Part shown: in pieces, positions 47,097 through 60,394 of the stretch
Layout: each line of letters opens with the position of its first letter
Numbering within the stretch: the stretch's first letter is position 1
Origin: Penelope pileata
Taxonomy: Eukaryota; Chordata; Aves; Galliformes; Cracidae
Direction of reading: 5' to 3'
Assembly: GCA_013396635.1 (NCBI GenBank)
Contig: WBMW01004838.1
Span: forward strand, 1,121,433-1,185,432
Length of the DNA stretch: 64,000 nt
Made by a program: the position numbers and the translations under genes
The notes under the pieces: model-generated
Databases searched by the model: none
Told to the model about the DNA's origin: nothing
The model's input: the letters and a program-made list of their open reading frames with translations, nothing else

Positions 47097-48168
47097 TTCA
47101 TGTCCTACCCACAGCCCGTGGGCCGCATGTGGCCTGGCACAGCTCACAGTGCAGCCTACCCCTGTCCCCGTGCCATCATGGTGGCAGCTCTGCCCCACCA
47201 TGCAGCCTGGCCCAGCCTCAGGCACACACCTATCACACAGAAAGATCCAAACATCGATGTGCAATGAGCACTCTCTGAGCTGAAGCCAGGACACAGAGGG
47301 CACAGAGCAGTACTAACTGAAGTTATGGCAAATAATTTTATGAATTTTGATACATTGGCTAAACACAGTCCTGTGAACAGCAAAAAATATTCAGCCGTGC
47401 TTTCTGCTTTGGTATATTTGAGAGCAGGTTTCAAATTGCCAAAAAAATCATCAATCTTTTGTCATATATGAGACACTATTTTCAGTTGACATAAATCTGT
47501 TATCTGTGAATTTTCAAGTGAAATGTATGGAGCTGCAATCAAATATTCAACTCCGAGAAAAATGTGAACGTCTCTCTATTAGACTTTTGTAAGACCTCTC
47601 TTACCAGAGAAAAATATCATAGAATCATAGCATCGTTAGAGTTGGAAGGGACTTTTAAAGGGCATCTAGTCCAGCTCCCCTGCAATGTACAGGGACATCT
47701 ATAGCTAGGTCAGGTTGCTCAGGGCTTGGTCCAGCCTGACCTTGAATGTCTCCAGGGACGGGGCTTCCACCACTGCTCTGGGCAGCCTGTTCCAGTTCAC
47801 AATCATGCCTTATTCACATCATCACTTTTTGGCAGTATGTACATTTGTGAACAACTGTTTTCAAGGATGAAGCCCAGGAAGAGCAAAATTTCATCAAAAA
47901 TCTCTGATGAGCACCCTGAGAAATCACTAAATGTTGCAACTAATTCCATGGAACCAGATATTGATGTATTAGTTTCACAAAAACAAGGTCAAATATTCCA
48001 CTACTTTTATATTTTTGTTGCTCTCTTTTTTTATGCTCTCATAAATATATATATATAGAAGTTTTGTTAATTATATATACTAACTATATCATACATTTTA
48101 TATGTGGGCCAAGACGATTCCTCTTCACTCAACGTGGCCCAGGCGAGACAAAATGTTGGACACCCATG
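47097..48168 (+). mobile_element. hAT (Charlie-like) DNA transposon remnant, split by a CR1
   Basis: The left end has 'cagcccgtgggccgcatgtg', a block typical of the end of Charlie-type hAT elements; the right end has 'aacgtggcccaggcgagaca' and 'tgttggacacccatg', the mirrored counterpart. Between them are pieces of the transposase C-terminal half: NFDTLAKHSPVNSKKYSAVL at about 47336-47395, then FSVDINLLSVNFQVKCMELQ and SNIQLREKC at about 47479-47565. After the CR1 insertion come NHALFTSSLFGSMYICEQLF, SRMKPRKSKISSKISDEH and EPDIDVLVSQKQGQIFH (47801-48000). The last part is the hAT dimerisation domain and is free of stops. The N-terminal BED-finger and catalytic regions are absent, so this is an internally deleted, non-autonomous copy of about 890 bp without the CR1. 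Confidence 0.88.
47617..47800 (-). mobile_element. CR1 LINE 3' UTR inserted into the hAT element
   Basis: Starts with the antisense tail 'tcatagaatcatagcatcg', then 'agagttggaagggactttta', 'catctagtccagctcccctg' and 'ccttgaatgtctccagggac', ending 'cagcctgttccagttcac'. The hAT frame stops just before 47617 and resumes at 47801, so the CR1 inserted after the hAT. The tail and UTR type look like those common in galliform birds. Confidence 0.95.
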
Positions 48169-51100
48169 TCTTGGCAGTTTGCAGGCTATTTTTTTGTCAA
48201 AAGAGCATTTGCTTCTGATACTAAATACTTCTGAACTATTTACAGTTGAGATTCCCCTGCAATTTTACAGACGAAATCAACTATTTTCTCACACAAATGC
48301 AGAGTCATGTAATCAACCTGGCTTAATTTTTAAAGGTATCTTCAAAGACTTTTTTTAATGGGCAGCACTGGCTGTTAGGTTAGTTGTGCACTTCAAAAAG
48401 GGGAGTTAGGGCGTGGTCAGACAAGCTCTGGCAAATCTAGCTTTTGCTTCTGTAGTTTAAGAAATTACTGCCCCCAGCTCTCTGTTCTGCCTCTCTCCTC
48501 AAAGTTACCAACCCTGCACCAGAGTTTGTAGAGAATTGGCTGAGACATGCAAATCCATTCCCTTTTGCTGACTTCGTTCTGAGCACACTAACCTCCAGTG
48601 GGGGACTGCTACAGCTCAAATCAGTGCTGCCATTTCTGTTATGAATGGGGAGAAACGCAAGGCTTGGACATGGTAAACACCAGGGCATCTGAAGAAAGGA
48701 TAGGATACATGACAGGAGCCAGGGAAACCTTTGTCAGCATGAGCAAAGATCATCTCTCCATTGGCTTCTATATGTCCACCTCTTCTGCCGTAATGACCTA
48801 TGCCTATAGGACTGTATTTCATTTATTTTTTTCTCACATTCTCTAGTACAAAATTGCCTGCAGTTCACATCCTTGGGTTATTTTTGCCAAGCTGGGGTCT
48901 TCGTAGCTCTCACTCACAACTGTTCTAGCCCCAGGTGATAGATGAAATTCCCAAACGAGCATATCCTATCTTGATAAAACCCAGGATCTGAAGCTGATAC
49001 TGTCTTTATGATTGTGCTTAGTGGTCCTTAAAAAAACACCCAAGCAGGAAGGATATCTAAAAAACTTCCAACTTCTAAGCATGCAAGTGTAGAATTTGGG
49101 GAAGAATCTCAGAGCTTATTTCCAAATTTATGGGCAGAGATAATTTGCATTTAAATGACTGAGCGTTTGCTCATGAAGAATTTGAACATGATCTAGGCCA
49201 GGTGGACAGGTAAAATAAAATCTGTTAAGTGTGAGAACTGCCACTCAGCCTACTGAAGCACACTAACAATTTAGATAGGTAATTACATTGTTTACCTTAA
49301 TCAGGAAAGGGTTGTGAGGCTTTGAAAATAACCTTCTATTTTGCAGGCAAGATATAAAATGTTCTCTAATGGGAATGAAGTTTATGAGGGGAAAAATATT
49401 TCCTCTGTGTAAGGATATTTGTGAGAGGAATTTCAATTGAGGGTAATTCATTAACAAGAGGATCTCTAAGCATCCCTTTCTGTTGTGTTTCACCATGTGT
49501 GAAGATAGTTTTAAATAAAAATAACCTGAAATATTAATAGGAATATATGATCAATTTGCTGAAATATGTAAGCGAAACCACAAATATACTTTATGCTCAT
49601 GCTTCAAGCTTGCCTGCCTTCAAATGTTCCATAGAGTCATATTAACTACTGTGGTTTGCTGTCAATGGTTGGCAGCAGGCATATTGCTCACTACATCCAA
49701 ACATGACATTTCAAATTGTTATTTAATCCATAAGGAAAGGAGTGATTGTCACATCTTGATATATTTAGTATTGGGAGATTGATAAAGGTTCACTGTGCAG
49801 CTCTTAGAAATAATAGAATGTTATTGAATCAAGTGAAGCTCATGCGGGCTGTGCTATTGCTGCTGTAAATTAGAATTACAACCCATATGGTGACAGGTCC
49901 TTGGTAGAATTGTATCTCAGGTTGTCTTTACTAAGCTGCTTGCTTGAAAAGGTATGCATATTGTGAAATATTTCTGTTCCTTACACTTAATGTATGAGTA
50001 AATTATGTGCTAGTGCTCTCTGTGAGGCTCTGAGATCCATAAAGGTGTAAAATCTATGTTGGACTGTAGTTTTATTACATTGATCAATATATTTTGAATA
50101 ATGTTTTATAAAATAGCAACATTTTTTCTTTTCCAATTTCAATATTTTAGTGATTTTTTAAAATTTCTAATTAAAAAAACCCCGAACAGTAAAATGTGTC
50201 CCTTTTCTTTCTCTCTCTAAGAAAATATATCCTATGCTACTGTACTTTCTGTCTCACTCTGTGTGTGAACAAATGTTTCTCACTATTAGTGTCCTATAAT
50301 AACTGAGGATCTATTTCAACCAAGTTTTGCACAAGTACAGATATTTTTGGCAGACATTAGGTTCCTACAAAGTTTATAAAAGAGGTATGACTAAGCAAGA
50401 AAGACAGATCCTTATAAATCCCTCCCTTAAAGGAAAGGTGAAATGTGAGCACAAATCCTGGTAGACTTGACAGAATACACATGTAAGAACAATCCTGTGA
50501 TGCAAATCCAAAGAAAGCCTCATTTGTGTCTACTGTTCAGCTACCTTGGTTTTTTAGCCTTTGCTCTCCTTCTTCCTGCTACATGTCCTACATGTCCATT
50601 GTGCCTCGAATCAGAGAGCCAAATAATATGATAGGACAAACCTAAGGGTTTACAGCTAGCAAACGGGCAGTCCAGCTCCCTGCTGCTACCTCCCCTTGCC
50701 CCTGCTTCTGGCCATCTTGCTACACCACCTCACTGGTGCTGATTCAGTTCACTACCTTTAGAAAAAAAATAATACTTGCTTCCTTGGTGTTTTCTTTTTC
50801 TGGGTTAGTGAGTGTAGTAAGTTCAGTTCACATCTCACGAGTGCCACAGCTTGGACAAGGGAGATGTGAGAGGCTATGAACAGCAGCAGGGCATCAGCCA
50901 TGGGCTGTTGGATTGACTCATTTTGATACTGAATTTTATTTTAAGGCTGCTTTACCTTTGCCAGAGATTATCCACACACAAGTTTTCTAAGGTTTAACTT
51001 ATGTTCACTCACATCGTACGTTTAGTTAATTTGTCTTAGCTGTTGTAGGAATTACTGCTTCAGTACGACACCTCTGTGTCCAGTAAAAGAGCAGGCAACA

Positions 51101-51191
51101 GATAACGACTAGAAAGCAGAGGATCTGTCCAATATAAAAGAGAATATCGGAAATTCAGGTGATGAGATGAAAAACTATACCACTACCACTT
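48169..51191. other. About 3 kb without recognised transposons; possible conserved non-coding part
   Basis: No exon recognised. The part at about 49550-50090 has an even, non-repetitive composition with many short AT-rich and TAAT-like words, the look of a conserved non-coding element. That is an impression only. Frames at 48598-48846 and 49263-49496 have no domain. Confidence 0.4.
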
Positions 51192-51998
51192 AGAATCATA
51201 GAATCACAGAATTATTTAGGCTGGAAAAGACCTAGAAGTCTGCCTAGATCGTCGAATCTAACTCTAATCTAGCACTGCCAAGTCTACCACTAAGCCATGT
51301 CCCTAAGCAACTCGTGTACATGTCTTTTAAATACCTCCAGGGATGATGACTCAACTACTTGCCTAGACAGCATGTTCCATTTCTTCACAACCCTTTCAGT
51401 GAAGAAATTTCTCCTAATATTCAACCTAAACCTTTCCTGGTGTGATCTGAGACCATTTCCTCTTGTCCTATTACTTGTTGCTTGAAAAAAGAGACCAACC
51501 CCCCACCTCTCTACAGCCTCATTTGAGGTAGTTGTAGAGAGCAATAAGGTCTCCCCTGAGCGTCCTCTTCTCCAGACTAAACAATCCCAGTTCCCTCAGC
51601 CGCTCTTATTCTCTAGACCCTTCACCAGCTTCATTGCCCTTCTTTGGAAATGCTCCAGCACCTCAATGTCTTTCTTGCAGTGAGGAGCCCAAAACTGAAC
51701 ACAATATTTGAGGTGTGGCCTCACCAGAGCTGTGTACAGGGGGACAATCACTTCTCTAGGCCTGCTGATCACTCTGTTTCTGATACAAGCCAGGATGCTG
51801 TTGGCCTTCTTGGCCACCTTGGCACACTGCTGGCTCATGTATCAGGCTGTCGACTGATACCTCCAGGTCCTTTTCCAATCGGCAGCTGTCCATCCAATCT
51901 TTCCTCAGCCTGTAGCATTGCATGGAGTTGTTGTAACCCAAGTGCAAGATTCAGCACTTAGTCTCATACAGATAGCCTCAGCCCATTGATTCAGCCAA
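51192..51998 (-). mobile_element. CR1 LINE 3' half (ORF2 C-terminal third and 3' UTR)
   Basis: Antisense tail 'tagaatcatagaatcacaga', then a short UTR, then ORF2 in three frame segments on the minus strand. About 51947-51830 gives HLGYNNSMQCYRLRKDW, then LEKDLEVSVDSL. 51838-51596 gives MSQQCAKVAKKANSILACI, then LKYCVQFWAPHCKKDIEVLE. 51544-51290 gives SNRTRGNGLRSHQERFRLNI, then RRNFFTERVVKKWNMLSRQV, ending HVHELLRDMA. Homology continues through the stretch before YRLRKDW and fades near 51998. About two frameshifts and few stops. It differs in its UTR and C-terminus from the copies at 25232 and 39300, so it is another CR1 subfamily. Confidence 0.93.
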
Positions 51999-54559
51999 TG
52001 CACTTGCTATGGGCTTTTACAGAGAAAGTTATCTGGTGTACTTCACTACAACAGAGAAGTCGCCAATGTGGCCCCTCCTACCTGTTCACACCAGTTCATC
52101 TATGCTAGAAATCATTGCACATGAAGGTGCCATGTCTGAAAGGAGAGGGCCTGGGCCTTGACTGACCCCACTGCCTGCCAATATTTTAACACGTCACAGT
52201 TCAGTCCTGATTAAGCCAAGTGAGCTGGCACAACCACACATCCTGCCTCGCTGGTCTCCTCCATGGCAGCTGCCTCTGGAGTAGGCTGAGGTGGGAGAAA
52301 ATTCTTCTTTGCACCGGAGTGGTAAAGCAGTGCATCTGCTGCTTGATCCTCAGGTTCACGACTCAAGCAGATGATTAGATCCTAGCCTATTCTGAGGGAG
52401 TTATTACCCAGTAGATGTGTCAATAACAATTCTAGAAATGATTCTTTTGTGAACAAAAGACTAGAAATGCTATTAATGGAAAGACATTTCTTAGAAATTG
52501 AAAGAAAATAATAAACGAGGATGAAAGACCTCCCACAGTTAAACATACAGTAATCACAACAGCAAGGGCATAATTAAAAAGCCACGGAGTTCTAGCTAAT
52601 ATTTGAACTGATGAGAACAGCTGAAAATTATGAGGATTCTTCTACAGGAAAACTAAATTAATATTTCCAGTATTGGTAAAATTATTTCCTTGTGAAACAC
52701 TTCAGGCATTGATATATTAGACTCAAAGATTGTGATGGGTATTTAGTTAATGCTCAGCTTTGACTTTTATAAAATAGTGATGACAGTGATTTGCTGCCTT
52801 GAACAAACCAGACTTCAGTTTTTTCTGGGGTTCATTACTATTTTTAGCCTGTTTTCTTAAGGAAAGAAGTTCATAGGTAACACACAGTATGTGTTCATAT
52901 GTGTGCACGTGTGCCCATTTCTTCCTCTCTGTGTGAATTTTGAGACTGCTGATTATTTCAGCCAAGGTCATCGGAAGGTTGATATCACAGAAACGAAGAC
53001 CTTCTTTTCATGGGAGCAGACACGCAGAAAAAAACTCTTGCTGAGTGAAAAAACAGAACATGAGTTCAGCCATTATAACATCTCTATCCAGAATCCACAC
53101 ATGGCGGAGAAACAGGATTACTTCATCCTTAGGTAATTAGAGGTCACACCTTCTTAGACAACCGAGAATCCAACCAGGATGCATAAATCTGCAGGAAACA
53201 AGGCTTCTACCATTCACACAATTAGTTGTAATAATATCATAAAGACACTAAGCCAGATATTTTGCTTTTCATGCAGTGGCTTCTACAGTATTTGTGTACT
53301 ATTCTAACAATAATATTTTGTTTTCAATTTAGTTATGAAAACAGTGATTTCTGTCATAGTTATTTTTGCAGCTGAAGACTATGACTGTCTAAGTGAAGCA
53401 GCATCCAAAACAGCCACAGTACACTGCAGAGAAGCATGAATGTGAGTGCCCCGTAAAGCATAACTCACACAAAGGGATCTTTTCAGGTTTCAAAGCATGA
53501 GATGAAATTTGAATTTCAGCACTTTGTAATCAAGCACAGTGTTGTCAAGTTAGTGTTAAAGGAGACACGCTGAATGCCAGAAGAAAGCAAACTGCAGCAG
53601 CATGGAGCTCATGAAGGCTAAATCTCCCTGCTAAGAAGCAGTGTGAATTGACTTGTATTGCCATGGCCAACATTATCGTCATATTCAAACCAGCTAATTT
53701 AACTCTTCTTTGGGTATCTCTGTGCTACACTGACGATTGTCCTATAGCCACTCCTGTCTGAGTTCTAGTAAACAAAGATAATAGGGTAATATGATCTATT
53801 TCAGGTATCACCTCAGCATCTCACACTTCCCGGATGTGTTCTGCATTGAAAATGCTAGCATAGAAATCTAGGTGGAGACTTCTGGTCTCCAATATGTTAC
53901 AGAATTCTGGGCAAAAGGGATGATTATGTTCATTTCAAAACATAAGATTCCTCTTTTCACTGAGGTGAAATTTTTCTGAAGGAAACCTACCAAAATTTCC
54001 CATTGTCTATGTTTAGAAAAGAATGCCATTCCACTGATTATTTTTTTTAGCTTTATAAAAATTAAAGATATCTAATAACAGCCTTATTTTTTTAAAATTT
54101 GCTGTTGACAATAGATCTTAGTTTGGTACATTTAAAACTTACCAACTGCAGGCTTATCCACGCAAATATATTGAGGATGTCTACTATAAAGAACATGTAT
54201 TGAAATTTTATTGCCTCAATTAAGCATTTACATTTCCCCCATAACTTTTCGTTTGCAGTAATGTATTTGTTGATGAAAATATTTTACTGTGGATATGCAA
54301 AGAAAGTATTTTGGTGTGGTGAAGCAAACACAAAATGAATTTAGCACCAGGTAGGATTTAGAGGACAGGTCAGTATAACAGAGATAGGTTTATAAACTTA
54401 CTGAATACATAGTTGTGGAAATATTCCCTGGTCTTGCCTGAAGCTCCAGCCCCCCCTGACAGAAGGTTCACATCTCATTTCTGCCCCATCAGGAAGTGTC
54501 TACTCCTGCTGGGAACTTGCATCTATTTAGCTCATTCTAACGAATCATTATGGGCACAG
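51999..54559. other. Non-coding interval, nothing recognised
   Basis: AT-rich DNA. The frame 52891-53136 (81 codons) has no recognised domain. Confidence 0.5.
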
Positions 54560-54650
54560 AAGAAAGATTATCCTAGAGGTTAGCATGGTAGCCACAGGCT
54601 ACTTCTGTGATCTTGAGCAGTCACTTAGAGGCAGAATCGTTAAAGAATGC
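54560..54650 (+). mobile_element. Possible MIR-like SINE core
   Basis: 'tctgtgatcttgagcagtca' followed by 'cttagagg' matches the MIR core order (ctgtgtgaccttgggcaagtcacttaacctc), and 'agaggttagcatggtag' upstream could match its 5' part. Only about 40 bp are persuasive. Confidence 0.35.
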
Positions 54651-57600
54651 AGGTAAGTCGTCAGTAGGCTTTCCAGAGGCACATAAGGGCCAGTTTGCCA
54701 CAGAGCATAACAGGAATTAGGCACCTGGTGCTCTCAAATATCCTGTCTAGATGCCTATGGCCATGTCTAGACTGCAGAGCAATGCACTCCAGGGCTCTCC
54801 ATCTTGTGTGCACAGACTTCCTTCCCATGGAAACCAAGGCAGGGGGTGGGGATAAGGAGACGTTCCACTCAGAGTGTGTACTTCAGCATAGCTTTCTTGC
54901 ATCTTTAAGTACTTGAACAATTTTAAGCATCTAAACAACATGTCAAAGTACCTTAAAAATCAAGCTCTTTATTGCTGTGGGATTTGTTTCCCCAACAGTA
55001 AGGCAGAGATAATTTATTTTTTTCTTGCATGGCCATTATAAAGAAAAACACATGAATGATTTTGCAGAGCTTCAAAACAATATAAACACCAACCAAGATG
55101 TCCAGAGAAATCTGTGCAGGGACTGTACTACCCAGATGGTAAGACAGGTTAAGGTAGCACTAGTCCTCCCATTAACATGTAGGATGTAATTCCCCATTCA
55201 CTTCGCTGTAATACTCCTCCCTGAGATGTCAGAAACATGCAATCTTCCAGAATGAAATGGTGTCACTAACAGACTGCTTCTGCATGTTTTTCCACCTTCA
55301 ATGGTTCTATAAATTCTTGCTGACAACTGCATACAAACATTTGATCTACGTTGGATCTCCGTATCTCCAAAATAATGGCCAACTTATGCCCAGCATGTTC
55401 TGTGGCTAAGCTCTACTTTTGCACGGAACTGTGGAAGTTATTTATAGCTATAAATGAGGATGATTTTTGGGAATACTGTCTCTATAGAAACTGGTGGTGG
55501 ACTAGACCAAAGAGGTTTCTTAGAGGAAATTCCCCTGCTCTTTTTACTCTGTAGATGATGCCAGAAAGAGGTTGAACTCCTTGTTGACTGGTAGAGAAGG
55601 ATGCATTTGGCATATAAATGTATTATTCATCTCTCTTCTGTGAGTAAAAATGTAAACAGTTGCAACTGACAGTATTTACTTAAATAAAAATCTTTTTTCT
55701 ACTGTATTTCAGCTGCATCCATGTGTTCACTTCACTTACATTCCAAAAAACCAAGGGAAATTCCAGCACACACACACAAAATTGCATTAAGATGGTGTTA
55801 AGGTTGCTGACTCTCATTCCTAAATAACACAAAAACTAAAAGTACAGGAAATCCTGAGTTAAGGCTCTTTCACAAACTTTAGACATAATTTCCTTTTTCA
55901 TACATAATACTTCCTCCAGTGCTGGTGGAATCAATTTGTGGCTGGCTGTTCTGGCATTGGGACAATGATGTGGCAGCGGAATACAGCAAATCTGTGCAGA
56001 CCCATTTCATTTCCACTTATATGTGCAGTATTACCACAAGGCCAAACCCTTCAGAAGTGAGTAGTGATTTTGAGCGCTTAAAGCTGAGATGTCTGAAGTA
56101 CTCTGATTTTTGGAGATTGCTGCCAGGAAGTAAATCGAAGATCATTTTAAGAATCCAGAAAATCCTACACAGAGTAGGAATCTCAGGAAGAGATGCACTT
56201 TACGGTAATTGCCAATCATGGTCAAATTGCCCACTGTAGAGTTTGAAAATTTTAACACCTTTCTGATCCCTAATAATTCGCTTTTCTCAAGGCATCTCAT
56301 GAAATTCAAGTATTATAATAAACATCAGTTTTTCCCTGAGGGGAACTCCTGCTGTGAAAGATAATAGTAAATTGCATTAGCACATTTCCTGTAAGCAACT
56401 GGGTCTGCATTACGGGTGCAATCATTAAAAGCCCTTCACCTACTGATGTGCTCTCAGTTTCAGGGGCAAGTTGCATCTTTTGAGGCCTGCCCATGAATTG
56501 CGCTTGCTGCTGTGGAAGGAAGCAATAAATGCCTAGATGCTGATAGCAACATTCCTCGCTATTTTAGAAACAGGAAGTTAAAGAGCAGCATGCAGCTGAA
56601 ACTGCAAGGAAAGTTCCAGTAGTCACTCTGAATTTGTTTACTGCTTGGGAATTTGTCCAGCTTGGCCAGGGCAATGCTGCAACTTGGAAGAACCACCATC
56701 TTGCAGTTTTTTTTTCTCATTTCGGGAAAAAAGAAAGAAAGAAAGAAAAAAAAGGACGCCATGCCATTGCTACACCATGAAATAATCCAAAAGCAGAGCT
56801 GTAAGTGAGACCCATCACTTTGGTATCTAGCGATGTTTTAAAACATCTTCCAGTCTCAAGTGGTATCATACTTTCAAGGCTTTCCTTAACAATATAAACT
56901 CACTTATAGAATAGCAAAACCTAACCCAATTAACTTAATACCAACAGACAATTGTATACATTAAAAGATTTTTGTTCACACAGTAATAACTACCTTGATG
57001 AACAGTGATACTGAAGTCATTTCTATTTTACCATGTAGTGAAGATGATGCAGAGATGCAGTGGAAGGGATGGAGGGAGTGCTGCACCCCTGTCAGTCTGG
57101 CCATGTACTCCCTCTGCCTACTGCATATCATTGCTAGTGAAAGCGTAAATACAAGGTGAGTCAGTTCAACTGGCTGATCCAGTGGAAAACTAATTCTGAA
57201 GGAAATGAAAGAGTTCCTCAGTGGGTCAGTTAGCTGTTTTAGGTCACACAGACGCAGTGTCTTTATTGTTGTGTAACAACAGCTAGGGGAGAGAAGAGCA
57301 GAGCAAGACCATGCTTTCCAGCAGCTGCTATCAACGGAGTCCCATAGCTACAGTATGGAGACACCCTCAGACTAATTGGGGAGGATGGTGCAATTTGTTT
57401 TAAGTTCGGTGAGCATCCTCTTCTACACATATAAATGAACATAGTGGATCATGAGGCAAACAGAGCACAGGACCAGCACACTGTTACCTGGCGTGCTGAA
57501 AGCAGGTTGTGGCAGACTGCTGAGAAGAGCAGATCTCAGGGTGGGAGGTCTTAATTAAGTTAGCAGCAGGACCCAGCTAGAACATGGCCTAAACACTTGA

Positions 57601-60180
57601 GAGATTTAAAAATAAGCATTGACACTTTGCATTGGAACAAGAAGTATACTTCAAACTAGGACAGAATTTAGAGAAGTCGAGTCAGAAGCCTGCAATGTTC
57701 CACTCCTTCCGGGAACTGAACAACTACATTTTGCAGAAGCTCTAAACTGCATGTCTTGTGCTGTTCCAGTCATCATAGATCTTCTCAGTGGTTTGGACAA
57801 AGAAACCTGTACTGATGTTCACCCTGGATAAAAAGAAGGAAACCATTTCACCTATGTCATCCACGTTAGTTGCTTGTCCTAGACAGCCATTACAGGAAAC
57901 AGTAAGATATATTCACCTCCAGTGAATACTTTTTTTTTGTCCTTTTGTCTTATTTTGGACAACTTCTTCAGATGAAATGGATTGTGCTCCAAAAGATGCT
58001 TATCTCTTTCACTTGACAGTAAAGGGAATCTAAGGTGATTAGTTCAGATGCAGCTTTCTATGCTTCAGACAACTGAAGTTAAGTGAGCTGCATCTCATCT
58101 GAGGAGCTATCACCTTCTATCCAGCTGTAGATGATGTAGTACGTGGTACTATGATCCAAATATTCAAGAGTTAATGTAGTAAGACTCACAAGGATTCAAT
58201 TATACAATCTCTGTCACCCCATTCCCTTAGAGGCTTTCCCTATCTAGTTAAACTCATTTCAATCTCAATGTGTCAGGACAAAGCCAAAGGCAGTTCATAT
58301 CTATCTTAACTAAGCTCGGTAGAGGAAGGGAAAGAGCATATTTTCTGGATTTCTGTAACAGAATTTTTATAATTAATGGTCAAAATGGGTTCATTTCAGT
58401 CACCTCCCTGCAACTTCTCTGTATACTGTTTGGCTGAACTTAGTCTGAGAAGTCTGAAGAAGTCAAATGTCTACTGGTTTCCTAGGCATCTTTGTGAATC
58501 TCATAATCAGGGAAATGTCCTAACATTTATGTTTTGTAAATTAAAATCTCATTTAATTTAAATCTGCTTGTTCTAGTTACCGTTTCCCTTACAGCAGTAA
58601 ACAATCTCTCCCTTGTACTTGGTACTTGGATGCTCCGAACATTTGATGCAATTACTATACAATGCTTGGTACTTGGTGATTCAGGTTCATCTGTTTGGAT
58701 CTTTTAACATTTCCTTGTGAGCCAAGCTAACTTTCCCCACAATCATTACCCTGAAAAATCTCTCCCAGAAAATTGCTGAAATCCAGTCAAAAAAACCCAT
58801 ATATGTTTTTCATTTAAAATCACGTACTGTTTGACCTATATGAAATTTGTCAGTAACTCTTGGAGCTTTTACAATCCGTCTGAGTGTAAAATCCCTCTTG
58901 CTACCAGCCATTGATATACTGCTACTGCCATAGGAGAGAAGCTGTAGGGTTGCTTCAGGTTTCTTTCAGGTGAAGACACATTTCAAGAGCTTTTTTTAGC
59001 CCTGCACTGAGCCTTCAACATACTTCTTTCACTTTCAAATGGTATTCACTTCAATTGTCTTATTTTTTTTTAAAGCAGTATGAAAAATACAAAATTCAAG
59101 ACCAGTTATTGTCAAGGGAAAAACGGCTCAAATACATAAGAGACTTGCTGCATCTTGACAAACAGAGGCAGTGCATCAGCTGGGCAGTCAGTATCCAGCC
59201 TCTAAGTCCATAACAAATGCTATGGAAAACGCACTAGCAAGTGCATTTGTCTCTGAGCCCGACATCGTGACAATGGCCAATATATTCAGTATTTGTCCTA
59301 AAGTCTCTGCTCCTGGCTTAACTTCATAATGTAGTATTGATAATCCGGGAATGAAGGCTTCTTGCCTTTAAATTACAGACTTGAAGTGGACTTGATTATA
59401 TTAGAAAAACACCTCTAAAGCTCAGAAACTGTAAGAGAACTTGCCACTTTTCCCCAATGCTCTTTCAATCTCATAAATTTTAAATCACTCTGATTTTGTG
59501 AGACCTGATTCAGGATCTCCGGATAGACTGATCCATATAGCAATAATTGCAGCCATTTTATCACAAATAGAACAATCACCTTTTAATGAAAACAAAGGTT
59601 TCAAAGCACCCTCCAACTGTTTTGGTGTTAAAACTTGAAACAGTGATGACAGCAAAGCCACGAGATGAGTTTTGCTCTGATGACCATGAGAAGAATTTTT
59701 CCTCCAAATTTTAATGGACATTACATTGCAGACAGGCCTGGATACACACACGCCTAGCAAGGTTATCCAAATTTTCCATTATGAGACTCTGTTTTCAGTT
59801 ATTTGTAACTTTGCCAAAGTTTAATTATTTGCACTGAAATTTTCCACACTGAGCATCTGCCTGAGGCTGAATTTGGTTGTTTTTTTTTTTTTTTGGAAAC
59901 AAATAACTCAATTAGCTCTGAAATCTCTGAAATCAAGTCTAAGGGAAAATACATCATTTTCATTAAAAAGAAAAAAAAACAAAACAACCAAATAAAAAAC
60001 ACAATTTTACTGAAATATTGGGGGAAATACAAGAAAGCTACCATGACTTGTGGAATGAGCTTAAAATTTAGCAAGGCTTGACTTTATTTCAGATATGTGC
60101 TTCTCTCCATCTCTTAAGAAAATTTGTCATATTTGGCTAAGTTGTAATTCTTTGGAAAACAAAAAAAAAGCATCTCACAC
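54651..60180. other. About 5.5 kb without recognised genes or transposons
   Basis: Short microsatellites only: (CA)6 at 55767-55779 and (GAAA)n at 56726-56754; T and A runs at 59880-59894 and 59965-59998. Frames at 55919-56239 (106 codons) and 59485-59760 (minus, 91 codons) have no domain I recognise. Confidence 0.5.
56726..56754. repeat. (GAAA)n microsatellite
   Basis: Three to four GAAA units flanked by A runs. Confidence 0.95.
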
Positions 60181-60358
60181 ATGCTCAGTAGAGAAGTCTC
60201 AGGTGTCAGCAGTTGCCTTTCTCAAAGATTCTGTAATTACAGAACATGTTCCAGACTGAGGCTGAGCAGGATTTTCCTTGCAACTCCAGCTCCACGTCAT
60301 ACTGGGCTGCAGTCCAAGACTGAGCGCAGAAGCTGTACTTCGCCCACCTACTCCCAAC

Positions 60359-60394
60359 AGGAAGTGAGAAGGAAGAAGCTGCACTATTTAAAAG
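60359..60394 (+). promoter_or_regulatory. Promoter-like cluster: ETS-type site and TATA-like box
   Basis: aggaagtg (60359-60366) matches an ETS core. tatttaaaag (60385-60394) is TATA-like and sits about 20 bp downstream. It is followed by a purine-dominated stretch to about 60820 and an AATAAA at 60816-60821. Such words are common by chance; no transcript is known to me. Confidence 0.15.

Noticed and set aside
59485..59760. 91-codon minus-strand frame considered as a retroposed gene piece
   Set aside because: No domain or conserved motif recognised on reading; length is within chance for the window.
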